28,550 bases of DNA from the NCBI GenBank assembly GCA_964507325.1, contig CAZDQL010000085.1:1-28550 (forward strand), written 5' to 3'. This document shows, piece after piece, positions 7,802 through 16,248 of the stretch (the first letter of the stretch is position 1; the number at the start of each line of letters is the position of its first letter). The notes under the pieces were generated by a model. That model searched no databases, was not told the DNA's origin, and was given only the letters and a program-made list of their open reading frames with translations. The position numbers and the translations under genes are program-made. Origin of the DNA: CAZDQL01 sp964507325. GTDB taxonomy: Bacteria; Planctomycetota; UBA1135; GCA-002686595.

Positions 7802-9016
7802 ATGACCACCCCCACCCTCGACCCGCCCATCCTGATCGAGGATGGGCGCGGGATGGGGAGGCTGATCGAGGACCTCCGGGAGCAGAAGGAGGTCGCAGTC
7901 GACACCGAGGCGGACTCCTTCTACAGCTACCACGAGAAGGTCTGCCTGGTGCAGATCACGGTCGAGGAGCGCGACTACCTGGTCGATCCCCTCGCCCCGG
8001 GGGTGGATCTGGCCCCCCTGGGGGAGGTGCTGGCCGACCCCGACACGGTCAAGGTCTTCCACGACTCGGAATACGACGTTCTCCTGATGAAGCGGGTGTA
8101 CGGCTTCCGCTTCGCCAATCTCTTCGACACGCGGGTCGCGGCCGCCACCCTGGGGACGCAGAGCCCCGGGCTGGCCTCCGTGATCGAGGCGCAGTTCGGA
8201 GTCCAGCTCGACAAGTCCCAACAGCGTTCGAACTGGTCCAAGCGCCCGCTGACGGAGCAGCAGATCCGCTACGCGCGACTCGACACGCACTACCTGCTGC
8301 CGCTGATGCGCGCCTTGCGCACCCAACTCGAAGAGCGCGGGCGGATGATGGTCCTGGAGAGCGAGTGCCGGCGCTTGGAGGCGCTGGAGTCGGTGGAGCC
8401 CGCCTTCCGTCCCGACGACTTCGTGCGCGTCAAGGGGGTCCGCACCCTCACCCCCGTGGAGCGCCAGGCGTTGCGGGAGCTCTTCGCCCTGCGCGACACG
8501 CTGGCGCGGGAGTCGAACGCGCCCCCCTTCCGGGTGATGAACAACCAAGTGCTGCTGGAGCTCGCCCGCCGGCGCCCGCGCAACGAGAAGCGCCTGGGAG
8601 CGGTGCACGGCTTCTCGCCGCGCATGGTGCGTCGCTTCGGCGACCAGGTGCTGGCCGCCCTCGAGCGGGCCCGCGAGCTGGGGCCGCTGCGCAAGCTCCC
8701 CAGTCTGCCGAAGCGGGACGGCACCGAGGGCTTGGCGGAGGTCGAGGTGGAGCTCTTCGATCGCCTCAAACGTTGGCGCAAGCGCGCCTCCGAGACCCAA
8801 GGGATCGAGTCGAGCTACCTGCTCAACCGGCACGTGATGTCGCGCCTGGCCCAGGTCCGACCGCAGGACGAATCCGCGCTGGCGGGGACCGAGGGCCTCT
8901 GCCCCTGGCAGCTCGAGATGTTCGGAGAAGAACTGCTCGAGATCGTGGCGGACTTCGAGCGCGACGTTGCCGCGGGTGCCATCCCCCGCGAGCGTCCCTG
9001 GCGCCGCCGGCGTTGA
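7802..9016 (+). CDS. rnd: Ribonuclease D
   Basis: A 404-aa DEDDy-type 3'-5' exoribonuclease of tRNA and structured-RNA 3' maturation. The exonuclease domain covers ~1-180 with Asp34 and Glu36 (DTE), Asp92 in HDSEYD, and Tyr157/Asp161 in YARLDTHY, so all four acidic residues and the Tyr are present. Two HRDC-like helical regions follow (~205-290 and ~310-390), the RNA-binding architecture of RNase D. The ATG at 7802 gives the usual N-terminus. The gene lies between two tRNA genes, a fitting but possibly accidental context. It ends 13 bases from the 3' end of the convergent tRNA-Ala. No good Shine-Dalgarno is visible at the start. Confidence 0.95.
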   Translation: MTTPTLDPPILIEDGRGMGRLIEDLREQKEVAVDTEADSFYSYHEKVCLVQITVEERDYLVDPLAPGVDLAPLGEVLADPDTVKVFHDSEYDVLLMKRVYGFRFANLFDTRVAAATLGTQSPGLASVIEAQFGVQLDKSQQRSNWSKRPLTEQQIRYARLDTHYLLPLMRALRTQLEERGRMMVLESECRRLEALESVEPAFRPDDFVRVKGVRTLTPVERQALRELFALRDTLARESNAPPFRVMNNQVLLELARRRPRNEKRLGAVHGFSPRMVRRFGDQVLAALERARELGPLRKLPSLPKRDGTEGLAEVEVELFDRLKRWRKRASETQGIESSYLLNRHVMSRLAQVRPQDESALAGTEGLCPWQLEMFGEELLEIVADFERDVAAGAIPRERPWRRRR

Positions 9017-9029
9017 CTCGGCCAGGCCC

Positions 9030-9105
9030 TGGTGGAGAGGAGGGGACTCGAACCCCCGACTTCCGCGTTGCGAACGCGACGCTCTACCAACTGAGCTACC
9101 TCCCC
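9030..9105 (-). tRNA. tRNA-Ala (CGC)
   Basis: A 76-nt cloverleaf on the minus strand with encoded CCA (9030-9032 on the complement). Acceptor GGGGAGG pairs with CCTCTCC with one wobble; discriminator is A. The D stem is GCTC/GAGC. The anticodon stem TCGCG/CGCGG holds loop TTCGCAA with anticodon CGC, reading GCG, a common alanine codon in this GC-rich DNA. The T arm is GGGGG-TTCGAGT-CCCCT. Confidence 0.97.
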
Positions 9106-9119
9106 ATTGGGGGGGGAAG

Positions 9120-9125
9120 ATCCTA
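9120..9125 (-). promoter_or_regulatory. -10-like hexamer TAGGAT before tRNA-Ala
   Basis: Read on the minus strand, TAGGAT ends 14 bases before the tRNA-Ala 5' end, matching the spacing of TAGACT before tRNA-Asp (13 bases). No convincing -35 is visible. It lies in the 151-bp gap (9106-9256) shared with the divergent EAL gene; I see no other clear signal in that gap. Confidence 0.35.
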
Positions 9126-9256
9126 AAGCCCTCGGAAAGAGATTCCACCCTCCCCGCCCCCGAATCGAGAAACGAACGCGGGATCCGGTCTGGGATTCAG
9201 GGGGCCCACCGACGCGTCCGAAAACGAGGATGCCCCCCGGACCGCAGAGAACCTCC

Positions 9257-10981
9257 ATGCCCGCTGAGTCCGAACGATCCCCGACCCTCCTGTTCGCGGA
9301 CCCCGATGCCGAGATCGTCCGCGTGGCCGAAGAGACGCTGCGCGAGTGCGGTTGGGAGACAGAGGTGGCCACCGACTGGGAGAGCTGCCGGGAGGCCCTC
9401 GAACGGGGTCCGCGCGTGGCCGTGATCGCCACGGCCCTCGCCCGGGAGAGCCTCGACGACCTGAGCGGGGAGATCGCTGCTACGCGCCCCCCGGGAACCT
9501 CGGTGGTCCTGGCGCTCGAGGCGGGGGACGGCGCCGCGCTGGGGGCCCTCTTGGCGGCGGGGATCGAGGATTTCGTCCACCGCGATCCGATCCCCGCGCT
9601 CCTGTGCCATCGCCTGCGCCGCTTCCTGCCCCGTGCCGAGCCGTTCGAGCCGCTGGGCGCCGGGTGCTGGCTCGACCGCGAGGCCTTCTGTGAGGAGCTG
9701 GCCGAGCACGCCGCCACCGCGCGCTCCGCCGACGACCGGGTGGTCGTGTTCGTCGTCCAGATTGAGGACTCGCAGCGGGGCGAGGACTGGAGCCAACTCA
9801 CACCCGACGCCGACCAGGCCCTGACCGACGAGGTCGGTCGCCGCATGTGGAGCGCCTTCGAGGGGGAGGAGGAGTCCCAGGGGCTGCACGACCTCCAGAA
9901 CACGGCGCGCTTCCACCGCCTCGGATCCAACGCCTTCGCGATGATGATCTCGGGGCTCGAGCGCCTGCAGGATGCCGCCAGGCTGGGCGGGCGCCTGCAG
10001 GGCGCCCTGTTGCAGCCGATCTCGGTCGCGGGCGAGCTGCGCGGCGTCCAGGTGGGTCTGGGCGTGTCGAGCTACCCCGAGGACGGGGTCGACCCCGCCC
10101 GCCTGATCGACCAGGCGGCCGACGCTGCCGGCCGAGCACGGCAGGAGGGGTCGAGCTTGGTCCTCTTCCACACCGAGGCGATGGGCCGTTGGGCCTTCGA
10201 GCGACTGACACTCGAGCGCAGCCTGCGCAACGCGATCGATGGCGGGGAGCTGCGCGTCTACTACCAACCCCGCGTGGACGCCGTCACGCGCCAGATCATG
10301 GGCCTGGAGGCGCTGGTGCGCTGGCAGCATCCCGACCTGGGGCTGGTCTCCCCGGCCCAGTTCATCCCGCTGGCGGAGGAGACGGGTCTGATCGTGCCGA
10401 TCGGCGAGTGGGTCCTGCGCGAGGCGTGCCGCCAGAACAGGGAGTGGCGCGACAGGGGACTGGCGAAGGTCCGCGTCTCGGTCAACCTCTCGCCGGTCCA
10501 GTTCCAGCGCCCGGACCTCTTCGACACTGTGATGCGGGCGCTGAACGACAGCGGACTCGGTGAGGACGGACTGGAGCTCGAGGTCACCGAGAGCATGCTG
10601 ATGAACGACCCGCAGCGCACGGCGGAGACCCTGCAGCAGCTGCGCGGCGCGGGCATACACATCTCGATCGACGACTTCGGCACCGGCTACTCGTCCCTCA
10701 GCTACCTGAAGCGCTTCCCGATCGACGCCCTGAAGATCGACCGCTCCTTCATCACCGACGTGACCAGCAACCCCGACGACGCGGCGATCACCACCGCGAT
10801 CATCCTGATGGGGCACTCCCTGCGCCTGACGGTGGTGGCCGAGGGGGTCGAGACCGAGAACCAGCTCGAGTTCCTGCGCGTCCTGCAGTGCAACGAGATC
10901 CAGGGCTACCTCTTCAGCCCGCCGGAACCCGCGGAGCGCGCCGAGGAGTTCCTGCGCACGGGGCACGCGACCGCCGCCTGA
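9257..10981 (+). CDS. EAL-domain c-di-GMP phosphodiesterase with degenerate REC and GGDEF domains
   Basis: A 574-aa cytosolic protein in three parts. Residues ~8-125 have a receiver-like fold; the acidic pair survives (ADPD, 14-17), but the phospho-acceptor position near Ala58 (VAVIATA) has no Asp. Residues ~135-308 are GGDEF-like, but the signature reads GSNAF (223-227), so cyclase activity is not expected. Residues ~315-565 are a full EAL domain: EAL (351-353), VNLSPVQF (409-416), EVTES (442-446), DDFGTGYSSL (472-481), Glu529 in VVAEGVET and the terminal IQGYLFSPP. It should hydrolyse c-di-GMP to pGpG, perhaps controlled by the two inactive domains. The ATG at 9257 is chosen because the receiver begins there; an ATG at 9230 is also in frame. 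The 3' end overlaps the convergent flippase by 76 bp. Confidence 0.92.
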   Translation: MPAESERSPTLLFADPDAEIVRVAEETLRECGWETEVATDWESCREALERGPRVAVIATALARESLDDLSGEIAATRPPGTSVVLALEAGDGAALGALLAAGIEDFVHRDPIPALLCHRLRRFLPRAEPFEPLGAGCWLDREAFCEELAEHAATARSADDRVVVFVVQIEDSQRGEDWSQLTPDADQALTDEVGRRMWSAFEGEEESQGLHDLQNTARFHRLGSNAFAMMISGLERLQDAARLGGRLQGALLQPISVAGELRGVQVGLGVSSYPEDGVDPARLIDQAADAAGRARQEGSSLVLFHTEAMGRWAFERLTLERSLRNAIDGGELRVYYQPRVDAVTRQIMGLEALVRWQHPDLGLVSPAQFIPLAEETGLIVPIGEWVLREACRQNREWRDRGLAKVRVSVNLSPVQFQRPDLFDTVMRALNDSGLGEDGLELEVTESMLMNDPQRTAETLQQLRGAGIHISIDDFGTGYSSLSYLKRFPIDALKIDRSFITDVTSNPDDAAITTAIILMGHSLRLTVVAEGVETENQLEFLRVLQCNEIQGYLFSPPEPAERAEEFLRTGHATAA

Positions 10982-12249
10982 CGGCGTGCCAGCCAGCGCC
11001 AGGCGTAGACCAGGTGGGCCAGCATCCAGGCGGAGGCGATCGACAGTCCCCACCCCGCGCCGAACTCGGGATCGATGACGATCGCGGCCCACATGATCGC
11101 CATCGCGATCAAGAGGCCCACGGTCGCGAGACGCAGGGAGTCACCCACAGTGTGAGTGACCACGTGGAAGGCCTCGCTCACCGTGCCCGAGCTCAGGAGC
11201 AGCACGCTCGGGGTGAGCAGCCAGCAGAGCAGCGCCACCGGCCGGTGGTAGTCGCGGGGAGTCAGGTGCTCCAGCACGGTCGGCAGCAGGGCCAGGGCCA
11301 CCACCCAAGCGGCGCTGACGTAGGCGATCCCGAGCAGGGTGGCCCGCCCCCAATTGCGCCGCAGCCGCCGCACGTCGCCCACTGCGGCACCCAGGGCGGG
11401 CAGCGCCGTGCGACTCACGCCGCTGCCGAGGAGGTGCGCCGCAGAGGCCACCCGCAAGGCGATGCGCAGGTAGGCCACCGTCTCCGCCCGACCGTAGGCC
11501 GCCACCAGGAGGCCGGGAGCGACCTCGCGCCCCAAGGCCCCCGCATTGCGCGCGATGCCCACCGCCAGTCCCTGGCGCATGCCCTCGAGCAGGGGCGCGC
11601 CGGGAGCGGCCCGCGCCACCTCGCCCAGGGAGGGGAGCCTGACCCCCGCGGCGCGCTCCCGCGCCAGGAGGGTGGGGGCCAGGACGGAGGAGAGGGCCGA
11701 GGCGACGACCCACCCGCCGATCGCTCCCTCCGGCCCTCCGGTGAGCAGGGCTCCGATCGCGATCAGGAAGACCCGCACCACCTCGCAGCTCGTCTCGAGC
11801 AGGGCCAAGGCCCGCATGCGGCGCACGCCCTGCAGCCCGACCGCCACCAGGGCGCGCGGCATCTCGAGCAGCGGGGTCCAAGAGAGGGCGGCTCCCCAGA
11901 GTCCCACCTCCCTGGGGACGTCCAGGAGCGACGACAGGAGTGGAGCCAGGGCAGAGCCCAGAATCCCCACGGCCAAGCTCGTCAGCAGGTTGGCCTTGGC
12001 GAAGAAGGCCTGCCAGCGCAGCACCCCCGCGCGATCCCCTGCCGCCGCGGCGATGCGCGCGACCGTCACCGTCGGAGCGCCCGTTCCAACCAGGAGCCAC
12101 AGGAGGGAGAAGAGTGCGCCGGCGACGTAGTAGTGCCCCTGTCCCCGGGCGCCGAGCAGGTGCGTCAGCATCAGCGCCCCCGCCAAGCTGGTGACGGCGC
12201 GCGCGGCGGCGCTCACCTGCAGAATGGTGGTGTCGCGCAGGAAGCTCAC
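10906..12249 (-). CDS. Polysaccharide flippase of the MOP superfamily (Wzx-like)
   Basis: A 447-aa integral membrane protein with about 12 hydrophobic helices spread evenly from residue ~10 to ~425. It fits the Wzx/oligosaccharide-flippase group in length (400-500 aa) and in its opening pattern, in which the first helix is followed by LTHLLGARGQGHYY. Such proteins move lipid-linked glycans across the inner membrane. The start is a GTG at 12249; the next in-frame Met would remove the first helix. TACCCT lies six bases before the GTG, so a leaderless message is possible. No glycosyltransferase or polymerase is adjacent, so the glycan is unknown. The last 25 codons are Arg/Ser/Gly-rich and lie antisense to the end of the EAL gene. 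Confidence 0.85.
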   Translation of the reverse strand: MSFLRDTTILQVSAAARAVTSLAGALMLTHLLGARGQGHYYVAGALFSLLWLLVGTGAPTVTVARIAAAAGDRAGVLRWQAFFAKANLLTSLAVGILGSALAPLLSSLLDVPREVGLWGAALSWTPLLEMPRALVAVGLQGVRRMRALALLETSCEVVRVFLIAIGALLTGGPEGAIGGWVVASALSSVLAPTLLARERAAGVRLPSLGEVARAAPGAPLLEGMRQGLAVGIARNAGALGREVAPGLLVAAYGRAETVAYLRIALRVASAAHLLGSGVSRTALPALGAAVGDVRRLRRNWGRATLLGIAYVSAAWVVALALLPTVLEHLTPRDYHRPVALLCWLLTPSVLLLSSGTVSEAFHVVTHTVGDSLRLATVGLLIAMAIMWAAIVIDPEFGAGWGLSIASAWMLAHLVYAWRWLARRQAAVACPVRRNSSARSAGSGGLKR

Positions 12250-12315
12250 CCGTTGAGGGTAGACGGTCGCATCCGGCGTCGCACGCCCCTCCGCGCTGCC
12301 GTGTGCCAGCGCGAC

Positions 12316-13629
12316 TCAGCCGCCGATCATGCGCACACCGGAGAGGTTGCCGACCTCGAAGCGCGCGGTGAAGACCGTCCCCGCTGAGCTCCCCGGGGCG
12401 TGGGTCAGCTCACCGCCCATGCGCTTGATCAGCTCGTGGGCCACCGCCAGACCGAGACCCACCCCTTGGGATCCACGGCAGGAGAAGGGCTCGAAGAGGC
12501 GCCCGGTGATGTCGGTGGGGATCCCGGGCCCGTCGTCCTCCACCTCCAGGACCAGGTGCAGGCGCTGCCAGTCGACGGTGGGCTCGGTCGAGATGCGCAC
12601 CTCAACCGCACCCGTGGCGTAGCGCACGGCATTGTCGATCAGGGGGTCGAGCGCCTGCCGCACGCGGGCGGCGTCGCACTCCACCGACTCGGGGATCGGC
12701 TGGGGGAGCTCGAGGGCCAGTGCGATGCCCTTGGCCTGGGCCTGGGTCTCTCGCAGTGCGACCAACTCGCGGGTCAGCTCCACGATCGGTGTGGGGGCCT
12801 TGGCCAGGTCGAGCGTCCCGTTCTCGAGCTGGATCAGGTCGAGGATGCGGTCCAGGGTGACCATCAGCTCGCGGCTGGCGTCGATCGTCCGCTCCAGCCC
12901 CGCGGGGCGCTCTCCCTCCCAAGCGCCGCCGACCTGGATCTGCTCCAGGATCTCTCCCAGGGTCGAGCCGACCTTGTCCGAGAGGTGGACCAGGAACTCA
13001 CCCTTGAGCTCCGAGGACTTCTCGGAGCTGGCCTGCGCGGTCTGCAGGGCCCGGTTCATCGTCTCCAGGGAGGAGGCGTAGGAGCGCGCCTCCGCCTCGG
13101 CGGTCTTGAGGCTCTCGACCAGGGCCTCTTCCCGGCGCCTGGCGTTCCACTTCTCGATCAGGGCGTGGGCGAGCTGCCGGATCTCCACCGAGTCGAAGGG
13201 CTTCTTCAGGATGAGCAGCTGGTCGGTGGCGCCCAGCTCCTCCATCGTCTGGTCCCAGGAGTAGTCGGAGAAGGCGGTGCAGATCACCACCTGCAGGTCG
13301 GGCTCGCTCTTCCACAACTGCTTGATCGTCTGCACCCCGTCCCAGCCGGGGGGCATGCGAATGTCGACGAAGGCCATCGCGTAGGGCCGGTCTTCGCTCC
13401 GGGCTGCGATCACCTTCTCGAGCCCCTCCTGCCCCTGGTACGCCGAGTCGACCTCGAAGGCCTCAGCGTTCGATTGCTCCGCATCCGCCTCCCCCAGGAA
13501 CGCCGCGCGCGCATCCGCCAGCGCCGCGTCGCTGCCGTTCTCCTCCGCCCCGAGGATCTTGCGGAAGTCCTCGTGGATGGAGGGCGTGTCGTCGATCAGC
13601 AGGATCCGACGGTTCGTGTCGCTGCTCAT
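12316..13629 (-). CDS. Receiver-HATPase protein with a degenerate (His-less) kinase dimerisation helix
   Basis: A 437-aa cytosolic signalling protein. Residues ~7-160 are a receiver with Asp13/Asp14, phospho-acceptor Asp89 in FVDIRMPPGWDG, Thr118 and Lys143, and an extended insertion after the first helix (~25-57). A helical linker (~165-208) follows. The HisKA-like segment KGEFLVHLSDKVGSTL aligns with the usual SHELRTPL box, but Asp218 occupies the phospho-accepting His and the E, R and P are also lost. The HATPase domain keeps the N box (DPLIDNAVRY), VEDDGPGIP and GVGLGLAVAHEL. It overlaps the upstream kinase by 4 bases (ATGA), so the receiver is likely phosphorylated by that kinase. Output may be ATP-dependent conformational signalling rather than phosphotransfer; this is inference. 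Confidence 0.9.
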   Translation of the reverse strand: MSSDTNRRILLIDDTPSIHEDFRKILGAEENGSDAALADARAAFLGEADAEQSNAEAFEVDSAYQGQEGLEKVIAARSEDRPYAMAFVDIRMPPGWDGVQTIKQLWKSEPDLQVVICTAFSDYSWDQTMEELGATDQLLILKKPFDSVEIRQLAHALIEKWNARRREEALVESLKTAEAEARSYASSLETMNRALQTAQASSEKSSELKGEFLVHLSDKVGSTLGEILEQIQVGGAWEGERPAGLERTIDASRELMVTLDRILDLIQLENGTLDLAKAPTPIVELTRELVALRETQAQAKGIALALELPQPIPESVECDAARVRQALDPLIDNAVRYATGAVEVRISTEPTVDWQRLHLVLEVEDDGPGIPTDITGRLFEPFSCRGSQGVGLGLAVAHELIKRMGGELTHAPGSSAGTVFTARFEVGNLSGVRMIGG

Positions 13630-15656
13630 CGCGCTGCTCCTTGGGTGGTGACGGTCTCGAGCGGGAGCTCGAGGGTGAAGGTGGCGCCCTCACCTGGCCC
13701 GGGGCTGGTGGCGTAGAGCCGGCCACCCATCTCGGTGGCGGCGTTGGCGGCGGTGTGCAGCCCGTACCCGTGGCCGTCCTCCTTGGTGGTGAAGCCCAGG
13801 TTGAAGATCCTGGCCAGGTTCTCCTCGGGGACCCCCACTCCAGTGTCCTCCACCTCGATCCGGACCTGATCCTCCCCTTGGCGCCGGACGCGGAGGGTGA
13901 TGCGCTTGACGCCTCCTCCCTGGTCGGTGGCTTGACGGGCGTTCTGGATCAGGTTGACGAGGATCTCGAGCAGTCGGTGCTTGTCGACCTGGATCTCCGG
14001 TACTTCCTCGAACTCGCGCACGACCTCGAGGTTGGGGTCCAGGGCGGCGGCCTGCTCGCTCAGGCGCAGGGCCTCGTCCACCTTCTCTGCCGGGTCCAGC
14101 GGCTCGACCAGGCAGGCCTTGACCGCGAAGTTCTGCTGGGACTTGATCAGCTCGCAGATGTGCTCGATCCCCTCGGTCAGGGAGCCGACCTCGGCCTTGA
14201 TCGTGCGCTGCTCCTCTCCGAGCTGCACCGAGAGCGCAGTCAGAAAGGGCTGCAGGTGCTTGCCCTTGGGATCGTTGTCGATGAACTCGCCCAGGTTGGC
14301 TTTGTGCTTGTCCAGGATCTCGGCCACCATCTGCAGGTCGCTGATGGCCATGCCCTCGATGCGCTGCGTGACCAGCGAGGCCGAGATGTTGACGCTGTTC
14401 AGCACGTTGCCGACGTTGTGCAGGATGCCGGTGGCGATCTCGGACATGCCGGCGGTGCGCGCGGTCTCGACGACCTGGGCGCGCGCGCTCTCCAGCTTCG
14501 CCATCATGCAGTCGAACTCGTCGGCCAGGACTCCGAGCTCGTCGCTGCGCTGCGAATCGAGCTTGGCCCGGAAGTCCTCCTCCGCTCCGATGCGCTTGGC
14601 GTGCGAGGTGAGCGCGAAGAGCGGCGTCAGGACGACGCGCTGCAAGAGCGACATCAGGACCAGGAGCAAGAGGAAGCCCGCGGCCACGGTGCTGACCAGG
14701 CCGAAGGCCACGGCCGTGTTCCCCGTGGCGGTGACGTTGCGGTCGACGTTCGCCCGCAGGAGCAGCTCGGGGCGGTTCCTGAAGTCGGGGAAGGCGCCGT
14801 AGACGTGCAGCATCGAGTCGCCCACGACCCGGCGCACGGGCTCCGGCGTGGAGGCCGCCTCGCGGTGGGCTTGCTGCACGGTGGTGGGGAGCTCATGGCG
14901 GCCATCGGCCTGCCAGAAGTCGAAGTCGACCTTGGTGCTGGCCGCCAGCTCGGACTCCAGGGAAGCGGAGAGGAAGCGCCCGAGGATCAGGACGCCCGCG
15001 GCCTCGGCGCCCGGGCGGCTGGGCAGGATCGGGCGCGCGCTGATGATCAGGGGCTTGTATTCCGTCAGCAGGATGCCGACGGGGCGTTCGATGCGCTCGC
15101 GCTCCCTCTCTCGCTCCCGAATCGACTCGAGGTCCAGCTCGCTGGGCGCCAACACCCCTCCCCCGTCGGTGTCCCGACGCTCGAGCTCTCGCTTGCGCCC
15201 CCAATCGACCTTGGCCAGGAGCGGGTGGGAGGTCCGGAAGCTCTGCGTGGGGAAGTCCCTCAGTCGCACCGCGACGCCCGTGTCGGGGTCGGTGATGTCG
15301 TTCCAGAGGACCTCGTGCTGGCCGCTCTCCTCCGCGCCCAGGAAGAAGAGCAGGTCGATGCCCGCCGCCGCGAGCCTGGGCGCGGCCAGGTTCGAGCGCT
15401 CGAACTGGGTGCGCCGCTCGTTGCGGACGTAGGCGTAGGCGTCATCCCAGGCCGACCATTGCCGAGCGATCTCGTCGACGCGCGAGATCTCTCCCTGCAG
15501 CGCCTCGATGACCCGCTCGAGGTTCTTCTCGGCCTCGAGGCGTTCCAGCTCCTCGAAGCGATCGAGGAAGATCGTGCGTTGGACCCGGTCCGTGACGGCC
15601 GCGAAGACGCCCACGACCAGGGTCAGGATCAGGACGATCTTGAGACGCAGTGACAT
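13626..15656 (-). CDS. CHASE4-HAMP sensor histidine kinase
   Basis: A 676-aa inner-membrane kinase. Helix 1 is at ~5-22, and a large extracytoplasmic sensor at ~25-312 contains WSAWDDAYAYV, typical of CHASE4. Helix 2 is at ~316-338, HAMP at ~340-392. A kinase core follows with GILHNVGNVLNSV, giving phospho-accepting His413. The HATPase has NLIQNARQATD, VEDTGVGVP and FTTKEDGHGYGLH, the pattern of the HNxGNxLNS kinase group. The sensor has a low-complexity run of alternating Arg-Glu (~179-190). It starts 6 bases after the HAMP-only gene, without a visible Shine-Dalgarno, suggesting coupling. Its stop overlaps the receiver-HATPase start. The signal sensed is unknown. Confidence 0.93.
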   Translation of the reverse strand: MSLRLKIVLILTLVVGVFAAVTDRVQRTIFLDRFEELERLEAEKNLERVIEALQGEISRVDEIARQWSAWDDAYAYVRNERRTQFERSNLAAPRLAAAGIDLLFFLGAEESGQHEVLWNDITDPDTGVAVRLRDFPTQSFRTSHPLLAKVDWGRKRELERRDTDGGGVLAPSELDLESIRERERERERIERPVGILLTEYKPLIISARPILPSRPGAEAAGVLILGRFLSASLESELAASTKVDFDFWQADGRHELPTTVQQAHREAASTPEPVRRVVGDSMLHVYGAFPDFRNRPELLLRANVDRNVTATGNTAVAFGLVSTVAAGFLLLLVLMSLLQRVVLTPLFALTSHAKRIGAEEDFRAKLDSQRSDELGVLADEFDCMMAKLESARAQVVETARTAGMSEIATGILHNVGNVLNSVNISASLVTQRIEGMAISDLQMVAEILDKHKANLGEFIDNDPKGKHLQPFLTALSVQLGEEQRTIKAEVGSLTEGIEHICELIKSQQNFAVKACLVEPLDPAEKVDEALRLSEQAAALDPNLEVVREFEEVPEIQVDKHRLLEILVNLIQNARQATDQGGGVKRITLRVRRQGEDQVRIEVEDTGVGVPEENLARIFNLGFTTKEDGHGYGLHTAANAATEMGGRLYATSPGPGEGATFTLELPLETVTTQGAAR

Positions 15657-15662
15657 GGGGGC

Positions 15663-16184
15663 CTAGCGACGCTCGGAAGAGGACGGGCTCTCCGAGGTGG
15701 TCTCGTCGCGGACGAGGGAGGGCGGTGCGTCGGGGGAGACCTCGTCCTCGGCTTCCTCCTCATCCCCCTTGCGCATCGGTGCCGTCGCCTGGTTGAGCAG
15801 CTCGGCGAGATCGTGCAGCTCGTCGCCCTTGCGCAGGCGGAAGTCCGGGGGACGCTCTCCGCGTTGCAGCGACTCCAGGAACTTCTCGAAGCGGTAGAGC
15901 GGCCCGGCGACGCGGAAGGTGGACAGGATGCCGACGAAGAAGGTCAGGGGCAGGAAGACCAGGAAGGCGATCGCCAGATCGCGCAGCAAGATCCCGTGGG
16001 AGGCCTCCAACAGGAGCACCGAGTCGTTGGGCAGCTCCAGCGCCGCGCGGGTCATCGTGTTGGTGAAGAGCACGAATTGCAGCAGCAGCGACAGCGCCAC
16101 CAGACCGACGAAGGTCACGGTCAGCTTGAGCTGCAGATGCGGCTTGATGAGCTTCTTGCGACGCTTGTACTTGCGCTGGGGCAT
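15663..16184 (-). CDS. Small HAMP-like membrane protein
   Basis: A 173-aa protein with a very basic start (MPQRKYKRRKKLIKP). It has two membrane helices (~22-41 and ~69-90) around a short outside loop, then a HAMP-like stretch (~91-138: FRVAGPLYRFEKFLESL...LRKGDELHDLAELLN). The acidic/Ser-rich tail (~140-173) has no output domain. The ATG at 16184 is chosen over an in-frame ATG at 16220 because the basic start fits the family and the extra 12 residues are Pro-rich. It is the first gene of the signalling trio and may relay or tune the kinase through HAMP contacts (inference). Between it and the HEAT gene upstream, 64 bp hold only a short GGCCC-ACG-GGGCC hairpin. Confidence 0.82.
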   Translation of the reverse strand: MPQRKYKRRKKLIKPHLQLKLTVTFVGLVALSLLLQFVLFTNTMTRAALELPNDSVLLLEASHGILLRDLAIAFLVFLPLTFFVGILSTFRVAGPLYRFEKFLESLQRGERPPDFRLRKGDELHDLAELLNQATAPMRKGDEEEAEDEVSPDAPPSLVRDETTSESPSSSERR

Positions 16185-16248
16185 GGGACAGGGGAGGCGC
16201 GGGGAGACCGGATATCCCATCGGCCCCGTGGGCCTCGAACTTGAGCCT

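Noticed and set aside
8997..9026. CCTGGC...GCCAGG stem around the rnd stop as a terminator
   Set aside because: Only 6 bp with an 18-nt loop and no T tract; too weak to call.
7653..9105. Genomic-island insertion at the tRNA genes
   Set aside because: No integrase, no duplicated tRNA 3' end found nearby, and composition does not change across the two tRNAs.
9230..9256. ATG at 9230 as the EAL gene start
   Set aside because: Its purine-rich stretch touches the ATG with no spacer, and the added nine residues lie outside the receiver fold; still possible.
15094..15130. Arg-Glu alternating stretch in the kinase sensor as a sign of frameshift
   Set aside because: The frame and the CHASE4/HAMP regions continue normally on both sides, so it is a low-complexity loop.
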